DNA of 64,000 bases from positions 1-64,000 of IMG/VR virus record IMGVR_UViG_3300012927_000005. The stretch is one strand, 5' to 3'. This DNA comes from a virus. Position 1 is the stretch's first letter, and the number at the start of each line of letters is the position of its first letter. Of this stretch, positions 47,673 through 55,911 are shown in pieces. A program made the translations under genes and the position numbers. The notes below the pieces were generated by a model. That model did not search any database. It saw nothing but the letters and a program-made list of their open reading frames with translations, and was not told where the DNA came from.

Positions 47673-48383
47673 TTATATATTGTAAAGAGGTAATTTGTAC
47701 GCTGTCCCGTTAATGCTTAGTTGAAGGAATGCTGCTGGGTTAGCGGGAAGAGTTTGTGCTCCCGCAGTTGCTGTGGTTGCTGTAGTTGCTGCGGTCAAAA
47801 TAATATCGGTAACGGTCTGGTTCGCTGTAAATACATTTGCTACGTTGTCGTACGCGATGTTTGCAGTATCACTTAATTCAGTTGAGGCCAAAGTACGAAA
47901 AGTAGGTGCTGCGGGACTGCCTGTAGTCGGTCCTGCGAAAACTGTATGAACCGTTTCGTTTGCTTTGGTAACTGTAAAAGTTCCGTTAGTTGTAATCGGA
48001 GACCCAGTTACTGTAAACTCGGATGGCATCGTAAGTGCGACTGATGTTACCGTTCCCGTTCCAACAGGTAAGTCAGCGGTGACAAGTGCTCTAAAGGTAG
48101 GAGTAACTGCTGCGCCTGTAGTCGGTCCCGCGAATATTGTGTTGGCTGACTGGGTTGCCAAGCTTAAAGCTAAAGTGCCTGAAGTTGTTATAGGTGATCC
48201 AGCAACCGTAAAGATTGATGGTGCGGTCAGGGCAACACTGGTGACTGCGGTCTGGAATGTAGCGTCTTCTCTTAGAAAATGCGTAGTTCCCGCCGAGGCA
48301 CCAGGGTCAGGAACATCGCCAGACGCGTGATTCGGTCCAGATGCACCCATTTGCGTGTTTGCATTAACTACTTTGATTGCCAT
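47673..48383 (-). CDS. Tail-fibre-like repeat protein (236 aa)
   Basis: Contains two long copies of a repeat, TSVALT(A/M)PS(I/E)FTV(A/T)GSPITT(S/N)GT, each followed by (N/H)T(I/V)FAGPTTG and PTFR(A/T)L, characteristic of phage fibre shafts. The C-terminus is LQLSINGTAYKLPLYNI, a tip-like end. Probably part of the receptor-binding apparatus. Confidence 0.82.
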   Translation of the reverse strand: MAIKVVNANTQMGASGPNHASGDVPDPGASAGTTHFLREDATFQTAVTSVALTAPSIFTVAGSPITTSGTLALSLATQSANTIFAGPTTGAAVTPTFRALVTADLPVGTGTVTSVALTMPSEFTVTGSPITTNGTFTVTKANETVHTVFAGPTTGSPAAPTFRTLASTELSDTANIAYDNVANVFTANQTVTDIILTAATTATTATAGAQTLPANPAAFLQLSINGTAYKLPLYNI

Positions 48384-48585
48384 AGATTTCTATCGCTGGT
48401 TTTGGAGAAGCGTTATCCGGTTTAACCCAAACCCATTCGTATCCTTCCCCGATAGGCTGTATTACACCAAAGTCGTCTAATTTACTATGTAAAGCATCAT
48501 CAATGTATGAATCATTTATTTTTGATTCATTATACTTAGCACACAGAAGTTTTCCTCTTCCGTGATTTCTCCAGCGTAAAGCCAC
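48364..48585 (-). CDS. Small hypothetical protein (73 aa)
   Basis: GTG start next to the upstream stop. Soluble and charged, containing EGYEWVWVKPDN. Overlaps the fibre gene by 20 bases. Possibly a fibre assembly factor by place only. Confidence 0.6.
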   Translation of the reverse strand: MALRWRNHGRGKLLCAKYNESKINDSYIDDALHSKLDDFGVIQPIGEGYEWVWVKPDNASPKPAIEIYGNQSS

Positions 48586-49398
48586 TTAAAACACCACGCT
48601 TACTAACTGACCTGTTGGCGGTGCAACAGAAAAGTCCATTTTCCAGACACCTGAATATAGATTGAGAGTATAGTCGGCCAAAGGAGATACAAAAGATCGA
48701 TTCACGTATACATCTACATACAAACTTGTTGGAGTTCCGCCTGTCAATAGAAATTGGGTAGTAGCTGAATTTGATATCGGGGTAACATTGTAGTTTTCCC
48801 GAGTTAAGAAGACAGTGTTGTCGTACACAGCAAAAACTACAGAATTTACTCCAGGAGCAACTACAAAAATAACATGCCATACTCCCGCTATATAGTTCAG
48901 CGCGTAATCAATAGTAGGAATCTGATACACACCATCTATGTAAACATCTATATAAGCCGCTTGAGGAACGCGAGTAGGAAAACTAAAAGTAGTTGCAACA
49001 CCAGTTGCAGGGTTTGGAGTTAGGTAAAACATTGACCTAGCATCATTGACCGCATACACAACCCATATTGCCTGTCCGGTTAACGGAGGAGTTACAAAAG
49101 TAATTACCGTACCAGATACGGTATAATGTATGTTGGGTTGTTGAAGAATTCCCGCTACGTATACATCTACATAAAGGGGTAGAGGTTGTAGCGGGTTTAC
49201 AACTGTAAACTGCGCAGCAACTCCGTTGGCCGCAGGTGAAACCGCATAGCAGTTTCGGTTGCCTGTGGAGGATGTTACTGCTGAAGCTATAGTAAGCGAT
49301 CCACCTAATGTAACAGTTCCGCCGCCAGTAAGTCCGTCTCCAGTATTGATAGTAATTCCGCTGTTTGACGAAATTGGATTGGGAAATAGCTGGGGCAT
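48586..49398 (-). CDS. Virion protein with three tandem beta repeats (270 aa)
   Basis: Residues 70-270 have three repeats of about 65 residues, each with (L/A)Y(V/I)DVY(V/I) near the start, a (P)-x-x-x-Y-x-L segment and a closing (V)-x-VVYA/VVF strand. It begins with a fibre-like GDGLTGGGTVTLGGSLT. Likely a tail-fibre or baseplate-associated beta protein. Holds the variant palindrome copy at 48633. Confidence 0.75.
   Translation of the reverse strand: MPQLFPNPISSNSGITINTGDGLTGGGTVTLGGSLTIASAVTSSTGNRNCYAVSPAANGVAAQFTVVNPLQPLPLYVDVYVAGILQQPNIHYTVSGTVITFVTPPLTGQAIWVVYAVNDARSMFYLTPNPATGVATTFSFPTRVPQAAYIDVYIDGVYQIPTIDYALNYIAGVWHVIFVVAPGVNSVVFAVYDNTVFLTRENYNVTPISNSATTQFLLTGGTPTSLYVDVYVNRSFVSPLADYTLNLYSGVWKMDFSVAPPTGQLVSVVF
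48633..48649 (-). repeat. Dispersed 17-bp inverted repeat, copy 13
   Basis: Minus strand TGTCTGGAAAATGGACT, two differences. Codon position 3 (V-W-K-M-D). Confidence 0.68.
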
Positions 49399-50070
49399 TT
49401 AAAGTTCCATACTTACAAAAGTTATCGATACTTGAATCGGATTAGAAGTAGAAACCGGATTACTTACGACCGCGTATACATTGGTTGTAGCTGGTTCATC
49501 AGCGTTGAATCCGATTGCCATTGGTGAAGAGAACCACTGGTATTCAGATGGAATCTGAAGCAGCCAATCACCTACAATTCCATTTGGGTTTCCTAAAGCT
49601 ATTGGAACCGAAACCGGACGACCCGCATCTGCGTTGGCGGCGGCTTGGTTCGTATATAGTCTTATTCTGGCCGCCGCGTTTACTGATACGCTTATCACGC
49701 CGTAGGTTCTCGCCATGATGAGGGTAGTTTGATAAATGCCGCCAGGATTCAAGGTAGGAGTAGTAATCGATGAAGTAAAAACTCTACCTAAAGCAGAAGT
49801 AGGGGTTGTTCCTCCTCCGCCAGAAGTTCCTCCCGACGAACTACTGCTTCCCTGTACAATGGTCGTCGTGGAGGTGTTGCCTGTAGTTAAGGAACCATAC
49901 GGCAGGGCGGCGCTGATAACCTGTGCTCGAAACTGAGGAACAGCGCCCTTGTTATAGAACTGTCTCAGGTTGTCTACCGGACCCAAACCTACAGGAGGAA
50001 TAGGGCAGCGTAGTACTGGACTCTTTTTATCCTGATAGCTTTGTGAATCTTCTTGATTAATTAGAGGCAT
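49399..50070 (-). CDS. Virion-operon hypothetical protein, beta-rich (223 aa)
   Basis: I chose the ATG at 50070 (MPLINQEDSQ), just after the stop of the 1276-aa gene. Ser/Thr/Gly-rich linker near 70-95 (SSSSGGTSGGGGTTP), then a beta domain with YGVISVSVNAAARIRLYTNQ. Probably a minor tail protein. The family is not known. Confidence 0.68.
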   Translation of the reverse strand: MPLINQEDSQSYQDKKSPVLRCPIPPVGLGPVDNLRQFYNKGAVPQFRAQVISAALPYGSLTTGNTSTTTIVQGSSSSSGGTSGGGGTTPTSALGRVFTSSITTPTLNPGGIYQTTLIMARTYGVISVSVNAAARIRLYTNQAAANADAGRPVSVPIALGNPNGIVGDWLLQIPSEYQWFSSPMAIGFNADEPATTNVYAVVSNPVSTSNPIQVSITFVSMEL

Positions 50071-50072
50071 GG

Positions 50073-53000
50073 CTACTCCGAAGAAAAACCGCCCCAAAGG
50101 GTAGAGCTAAGCAATTCATTCTGAACGGCTTCTGCTTCCCACTGCACCTTAATCTGAAGATGACGGCACAACGCAGGTTCGTCAGTCTGTGAGAAATAGA
50201 ACCTCTGCGCATACAGAGAAGTACTATTGCGGTCAAGTTGTGTGGGGTCTACTACCCAGCGATTAAGCGGATCAAACACGCCTTCAATTTCGTCGCGAAG
50301 AATTCCGAGGGTTAGCGGTTTTCCTGTGCGGATAGAATCGGTAGTGATAAACCCTAGCTGCGCGAGTTGACCAGGTTGGGCCAGCACGATGGAGCCGATG
50401 GTGAAGAAAGCGGGATAGATCGATCCGTTATCACTAAATACGCTTAGGTTGCGGTAGAGAATAGGACCGGTGCCGGAAGGACCTACTAATAGACGATGCA
50501 CGCCGGGAACAGTCTCCACTGACAGCACGGTTTTGCAGCCAGCGGCAATCGTAGCTTTAGGGCACCACGTTTCTCCGCTCTCAGGGCTTGGGGTTGGAAT
50601 CATCCTAAACCAAGAACCAACTCCATCGGCTACGTAGATAGCTTTGTCTCTCGAACCGGAGACGTGCCAGGTTAGGTACGCGGAGGAAGGAGACCAAGGG
50701 GCTTGTTCAAACTGATCACCGATTGGAAAACCGATTTCAGCCACACCAGAGGACGGTTCCAAGGAGACAATCTGGCTGTCAGAGGTAAAGAAGTATATAA
50801 CACTTCCATTGATACTAAGTGCATTATACGACAAAAGACCTATTCCTGTCAAGTAGGGGACAGGAGTTAAAGGACTTGATGAGGTTCCAGACCCGTAAAT
50901 CAGGTATATATCAGATACTGTAAATACCAGCAATCCAAAGCTGACCGGTACCAAACACTTAACCAACGACGGGAAAATAGCATAGTTGGCCGGAGAAAAC
51001 CCGTTTATACCATTTCCAACTGGGGTGTCTGGACCCGTGCTCCAATAAACCGTATTTCCTACGCTGCCAAAGATACGGCTTAAGTGGTAGGTTAAGTTGA
51101 TGATTCCTTTAGGCGGAAGAGCATTTTCCTGGTTCGCGGGAGCTTGGATGAAGGTATTTAACTCCTGATCAGGAGTGTTATCTGTATAGCCGTTGGCTTC
51201 GTACTCAGAAAGCAGAACCGTATACTGAGTGTTTCCGTCTCCGGGGATCAGATAATAAGTTGCTCCGCCATCCTGCGTGCGGAAAATTGCAACATAGTCT
51301 ACCTGTGGGTCAATAACTGTCGGCAAACCACCTGATATATGAACACCAGTTCCAGCAAAGAAGTTTCCTGTGGAAACCGAGACTGGACCCACGTCCGATA
51401 CTGTATTATCCAGAGTGTTGACTAGAGCAATGTAATATTTCCATCCACCATTGAAGGTAGAGATGGTGTTCGCAGGAGCGGAGGAAGCAGGACCTTGGTT
51501 AATCCAAGTTAGATTGGGGTTATCTAGGGTCAGAGCGTTGATCGTAGTAGCGAAAGTAGGAATGGTTGTTCCCGATACGCCGGTACGGTACGGTGCTTCT
51601 TTGTTTGAGTTCGGATCTACGATGCTGGTTGTTGTTGTGTAGTTCGTAGCCGCATGCCAAACAAAGTCTGACGCTGGACCCACATTCCACCAAGTCAAGT
51701 TTCCCGAAGATTCAGTTACCGAAGGATAGGATGGAGCAAAGGATGTTGTCCAAGCGGGCCAAATAGGTTGAGTTGATCCGCTCTCCGCAGGCTCTGGTAC
51801 GATATTATTAGTGTTGCAGGTCATCTGGAAAGTCTGACCGCTGTGAAACCAATAATCGTAGTTTATCTCTACTGGGTAAGTTCCTGCTGTCGGGAAATAA
51901 ATAACTGCGGTATCAGTATTTGAACCAGATACGTTATTTGCAGTCAGGATAGGATATCCCAAAACGAAAGTCTGAGTTTGTCCAAAGGAGTTGTTATTCG
52001 GACCAGAAATCAGTGTTGGGGTATTACCTGATGATACCGATGCAAAAGCAGTTGGACTGGTTTCTGCGATTGGACCATAGTCTGCGTGGCCGATGGTCGC
52101 GGTAAACTGATTTCCACTGATGGATGTTACGGTAACACTTAACGTATTCAGGAATGTAGCATTTGTCAGTCCCGAAAAAGTAACGCTAACTCCAACATTC
52201 AGAATGTTTGTTAGAGTTTCATTTGATGTTATCGTAAGTACATTTGATGTGATTTGAACATCGGTAACTAATACATTTAGTACGCCCGCTCCAATGCCCC
52301 AGAACATACCGTCTTGGTGAACGATGGTGAAGGTGTACTGACCTGCCGCTGGGATTACAAATCCAGTTTGAAGAGAAAGCTGATAATCAGATGGAAACCC
52401 AGGAAAAGGTACTGTTGATCCTGTGATTTCTCCTGCGCCATTTAGAGTGGCCCACGCTACTGGCCGCTGATCTCCGATAGTAGGAGGATTGAACAACAGA
52501 CTGTTTCCAGTAGCGGATGCTAAAGCTGAACCTACTGAAGTAGGATAAACATTTGTTACCGCTCCGACTGGACCTGTATGCGGAGAAGCCCATAGGTAAG
52601 CCTGAACTGCGCTCGAAAGTTGAACTCCTGTGAAATTCTGTAACTCAAATAGACAAGGGGTTCCAGAAGCAGCTTCTACAAGAAAATGACCTGGAGTATA
52701 CGCGGTATGAGCGTTCCAACTCAAGGATGCAGAAGTCTGGACCATTGTCCAAGTTACAGTGTTATCTGGAGTGGTGTTTCCTACGCTGGTTGCCCACGTC
52801 GGGGTAACAGTACCACTTTTGCCGCCAGTGGTAAGCTTCTGAAGATTGCCGTTGGCATCAACTATGACTTGAGGTAGCGAATACCAAGTATTTGGCTGCC
52901 AAGCTAATGCCGCTCCAGATACGACCAAATCCGGAGCAGAAGTCGGAGGAGCGATCCCCCAGTTTTCAATCTCAACTCCGCGATTTCTCCACTGCGCGGT

Positions 53001-53903
53001 TCCGTCATTTGTGGTGCCAAGTAAAGTAGTATTCCAGGTCGGTTGGACTGGTCCTGTTACCGGAGTTCCGCCGACTAGAACAGTTGCTGTTCCTGTATCA
53101 GGGCTTGAATAGGTACCCGCGTACGTAAAAGCAGCAGTAAATTGATTTGTAGAAATCGTCAGTACTGTGATCGGAGTTACGTTTGGATCAAGATTGTTCA
53201 GGAACGTGGCGTTTGTCAGTCCTGAAAATACAATTTCGTTTCCTACTTGAATTGTCGCGGGCAGGTTCGCCGAGGATGTAACAGTAAGAACATTCCCTGT
53301 GATCGAAATATTGGTTACAGGAAAAATCGTATTGATAAGTTGCTGAATATTTCCGTTTGGATCAAGAATAAATGTATTCAGGTTGTACGGGATTAAATCG
53401 TATGCAGTATTTGGCTGCCAAGTGAGTAGTGTATTTAACCACTTCTTCTGATCGACGCCGTTCCCAAAGTACAGTGAGTTAGCCACACTCTGCATGTAGG
53501 TCTGACCAGCCCCTGCGGATTTTGTCCACACAATGGACTGCGTGCTAGGACCCGTGCCATCATATAGAGCGTTGGCTTGGTCCACCATTACTTTTATTTG
53601 TTCTACGTTCTGGTTGAAGAGACGGAACTCGTAAAAGTAGTCAGGCGAAGTCCATGTGGCTGAGTTATAAATCGATAAACCAGGACGGCGGGCTATAGTT
53701 AGACGGGTAGTTATCTCGACGTTTAGACCGTCGATGAGAGTGTCTAATCTGTTGCCGAAGTATAGACTTTCTTGGCGGCTACCTGCACCTCGCAAAATAT
53801 TGCGATTGGTGTAAAGGCCCGAAAAAAAATATTCACACCAGAGAGGAGCAAAGCGAGTTGGTTTAGGAGCCTGCGCTCCGTGCATCGACAGGGTATTAGG
53901 CAT
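50073..53903 (-). CDS. Large tail (nozzle/stabilisation-like) protein, 1276 aa
   Basis: Late large virion protein. The N-terminus has NRLDTLIDGLNVEITTRLTIARRPG, like the P22 gp10/T7 gp12 group. Several WQPNTxY...(P)NGN(I/L)Q...W modules and two copies of a 75-residue VFSGLTNATFLN domain (near 215 and 560) suggest carbohydrate-binding add-ons. The C-terminal half repeats beta strands. It follows the second adaptor-like gene after the GIY-YIG insertion. Assignment as tail nozzle is by order and N-terminus. Confidence 0.78.
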   Translation of the reverse strand: MPNTLSMHGAQAPKPTRFAPLWCEYFFSGLYTNRNILRGAGSRQESLYFGNRLDTLIDGLNVEITTRLTIARRPGLSIYNSATWTSPDYFYEFRLFNQNVEQIKVMVDQANALYDGTGPSTQSIVWTKSAGAGQTYMQSVANSLYFGNGVDQKKWLNTLLTWQPNTAYDLIPYNLNTFILDPNGNIQQLINTIFPVTNISITGNVLTVTSSANLPATIQVGNEIVFSGLTNATFLNNLDPNVTPITVLTISTNQFTAAFTYAGTYSSPDTGTATVLVGGTPVTGPVQPTWNTTLLGTTNDGTAQWRNRGVEIENWGIAPPTSAPDLVVSGAALAWQPNTWYSLPQVIVDANGNLQKLTTGGKSGTVTPTWATSVGNTTPDNTVTWTMVQTSASLSWNAHTAYTPGHFLVEAASGTPCLFELQNFTGVQLSSAVQAYLWASPHTGPVGAVTNVYPTSVGSALASATGNSLLFNPPTIGDQRPVAWATLNGAGEITGSTVPFPGFPSDYQLSLQTGFVIPAAGQYTFTIVHQDGMFWGIGAGVLNVLVTDVQITSNVLTITSNETLTNILNVGVSVTFSGLTNATFLNTLSVTVTSISGNQFTATIGHADYGPIAETSPTAFASVSSGNTPTLISGPNNNSFGQTQTFVLGYPILTANNVSGSNTDTAVIYFPTAGTYPVEINYDYWFHSGQTFQMTCNTNNIVPEPAESGSTQPIWPAWTTSFAPSYPSVTESSGNLTWWNVGPASDFVWHAATNYTTTTSIVDPNSNKEAPYRTGVSGTTIPTFATTINALTLDNPNLTWINQGPASSAPANTISTFNGGWKYYIALVNTLDNTVSDVGPVSVSTGNFFAGTGVHISGGLPTVIDPQVDYVAIFRTQDGGATYYLIPGDGNTQYTVLLSEYEANGYTDNTPDQELNTFIQAPANQENALPPKGIINLTYHLSRIFGSVGNTVYWSTGPDTPVGNGINGFSPANYAIFPSLVKCLVPVSFGLLVFTVSDIYLIYGSGTSSSPLTPVPYLTGIGLLSYNALSINGSVIYFFTSDSQIVSLEPSSGVAEIGFPIGDQFEQAPWSPSSAYLTWHVSGSRDKAIYVADGVGSWFRMIPTPSPESGETWCPKATIAAGCKTVLSVETVPGVHRLLVGPSGTGPILYRNLSVFSDNGSIYPAFFTIGSIVLAQPGQLAQLGFITTDSIRTGKPLTLGILRDEIEGVFDPLNRWVVDPTQLDRNSTSLYAQRFYFSQTDEPALCRHLQIKVQWEAEAVQNELLSSTLWGGFSSE

Positions 53904-53909
53904 TTAAAC

Positions 53910-54767
53910 TTAGCAGATGATGTTACTTTCTATTTTCCATATACGACGTTTAACGGTTCCAAGACTAACATCAAAATATTTAGATATGTCGCTAAACGAA
54001 AAATTTTTGGCACGCAAAGAAACTATTTCTTCATCAGATATTTCTTTTTCAAACCATTTAGACTTATCAGAACGATTTCCTGGAATCTTTGTTTTCAGTA
54101 CTATCCCGCTTCTGAGAAGTCTATGCTTTATAGAATCTACAGATGTTTTATAATCCCGCGACAGCATAGATAAGTTGTAACCATTAAGATATTTATGAAT
54201 TATCTCTTCAGTTGGAAGATTTTGTATCTTTAATGGAGATCTTTTTATAAGAACATTTTCATGCGTAAGTCTAGTTTTGATGAGTGTGAGACTGCGTTCA
54301 AACATCTTTGCAATTTCAGCCATATTGAATCCATGCTTGTACAGATCAATAATTTGACTGTTGTTTATGCTGTGGTCGTACGACCAATGCTTACTCTTAC
54401 CGCACTTTTCACCCATTTTCTTTCTGAGTTCCGGAGGTACAGAATTAACCAGTCTAGTGTTGTAGCCGATATCTTCATTCATGGTGTCAAACAGATAGAT
54501 GTAATATTTTTCTACCGCATCTAAATGTTCTTGACTGTGGGTAACCGCGAGTACTTCTTGGATAAAATCGTCTTTTCCATACTTCAGTATGGCTCTCTGT
54601 AAGTGACCATACTTATCAAAAGGCGCTCGGTACACATGCTTACTCCAGCGCAAATGAAGAGAGTGGATCGTCTGTCCGATGTAAATTTTCTTAGTTGTTT
54701 TGTTAGTAATCGCGTAAACTATACCATATCCATGATAGTTTCTACGCTGTTTTTCACTTGTTCTCAT
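53910..54767 (-). CDS. GIY-YIG homing endonuclease with C-terminal DNA-binding helices (285 aa)
   Basis: The nuclease domain at 15-110 has GIVYAITNKTTKKIYIGQT, LRWSKH, and LDAVEKYYIYLFD with the catalytic Arg and Glu in place. The C-terminal half has four HTH-like repeats (IIDLYKHGFNMAEIAKMFERS, then later IKHRLLRSG, FSFSDISKYFDVSLGTVKRRI), as in IENR/NUMOD-type proteins. It splits two tail genes and has its own leaderless promoter. Confidence 0.9.
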   Translation of the reverse strand: MRTSEKQRRNYHGYGIVYAITNKTTKKIYIGQTIHSLHLRWSKHVYRAPFDKYGHLQRAILKYGKDDFIQEVLAVTHSQEHLDAVEKYYIYLFDTMNEDIGYNTRLVNSVPPELRKKMGEKCGKSKHWSYDHSINNSQIIDLYKHGFNMAEIAKMFERSLTLIKTRLTHENVLIKRSPLKIQNLPTEEIIHKYLNGYNLSMLSRDYKTSVDSIKHRLLRSGIVLKTKIPGNRSDKSKWFEKEISDEEIVSLRAKNFSFSDISKYFDVSLGTVKRRIWKIESNIIC

Positions 54768-54773
54768 GTTCTA

Positions 54774-54802
54774 ATTATACCACATTAGTTAACATAAGTC
54801 AA
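54774..54802 (-). promoter_or_regulatory. Consensus promoter giving a leaderless GIY-YIG mRNA
   Basis: On the minus strand TTGACT (54802-54797), 17 bases, TATAAT (54779-54774) with TGG before it. TAGAAC and the ATG at 54767 follow the -10 directly, so the transcript would begin at or next to the start codon. Confidence 0.88.
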
Positions 54803-54813
54803 TGAAAATAATA

Positions 54814-55902
54814 CTACAAACCCGCATAACCAGTTCCATACGGCCATCCGGGTCCTATACTAACACCCCAGTTGGCGCTAACTCCTCCACCTGTAAGTCC
54901 CGTTGACGGATACAGTGTGAAGCCTTCTTGTTCTCGGTCCGCTGCTTTCAAAGCAGTCATAATTTGTTCTTCCCATTTAGCGTATTGGGTAGTTGCTTTA
55001 GGAGAACCTACGTGGTCATAACACATCGCTAAAAATCCACTACGGAATAAGTACGCGTACTCATCTGGAATCGGATCTATAGTCTGTTGGATGGTGACAA
55101 AAAGAGATGCTTTGCGTTGATACACGGGCCACATTAACCATGCTAGCCCTGACAGCGGTGGTAGCGGGTTTAAGCGTATAGTGTATCCATTAGAAGGTGC
55201 AACGGTCCAAGTTACGGTTCCATCGAGAACTGTAGCGCCTGCGGGAGATTCTGGAGGTAACACAGGTTGAACTGTTCCAGTAGTGCCGTAGGGTGCTGTT
55301 GGGGGCAAATTTATAGGACCGTTTACAAATCCAGGACTTTCTAAGTTCAGATTCAGTACAGTAGAATCGATGTACAGTATGTTACCATTCGTATCTACGA
55401 ATGATTGAATTGGAGACTTAGGAGTCATCGACTGACCATAACCACACAAAAACGCAGTATTTGGAGTCCATACGCCGAAGGTAGCAAGGTAGTTCTGTAC
55501 AAAACAAATATTAAAAGGGTTAGCCTGAATTGAGGTAAGATTTATGTCCCTAAGAACTTCAAGAGCATACATCGGCTTTGGAGCTAGGTTACCGTTATTC
55601 GTAGAGTTGTTTATATCTATCATGCGGCAAGATTCTAACCAACTAATATCAGTTACCTGCGTTGGGTAATCCTGCTGAAGTGCTACAGTCATAAAGGGTG
55701 GAATATACGCACGATTCCATTTCCAATCCATACCCTGTGCCAGAATCTTCTGCATAACATCGTTCGCGAAGGTAATCGCAGGTTCCTGGCTGAAACCACT
55801 GGTCCCGAGCACAGGTACACACTCAGGGAAGGTGCGAGCCCAGTTGACTATTTGCTGGAGGGTAACTGACGATCTGGGGGGAACTAGAGGAAAGACTGGC
55901 AT
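54814..55902 (-). CDS. Second tail-adaptor-like protein with inserted module (362 aa)
   Basis: Paralogue of the gene at 61824: both share (A/D)W(R/K)WNRAY(V/I) near residue 75-80 followed by strands, and a late YxYLFRSGFLAM/YMSYIYTQGMKAL helix. It has an extra domain at about 150-260 with the W-x-P-N-T-A-F ... NGNILYI ... LDGTVTWTV module found in the 1276-aa protein. A second connector or an adaptor for the spike is possible. Confidence 0.72.
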   Translation of the reverse strand: MPVFPLVPPRSSVTLQQIVNWARTFPECVPVLGTSGFSQEPAITFANDVMQKILAQGMDWKWNRAYIPPFMTVALQQDYPTQVTDISWLESCRMIDINNSTNNGNLAPKPMYALEVLRDINLTSIQANPFNICFVQNYLATFGVWTPNTAFLCGYGQSMTPKSPIQSFVDTNGNILYIDSTVLNLNLESPGFVNGPINLPPTAPYGTTGTVQPVLPPESPAGATVLDGTVTWTVAPSNGYTIRLNPLPPLSGLAWLMWPVYQRKASLFVTIQQTIDPIPDEYAYLFRSGFLAMCYDHVGSPKATTQYAKWEEQIMTALKAADREQEGFTLYPSTGLTGGGVSANWGVSIGPGWPYGTGYAGL

Positions 55903-55911
55903 TCTATAAAC

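Noticed and set aside
53523-53539. TGTCCACACAATGGACT, a possible further palindrome copy in the 1276-aa gene
   Set aside because: The arms match partly but the GAAAA core is absent; three differences and no flanking support, so likely chance.
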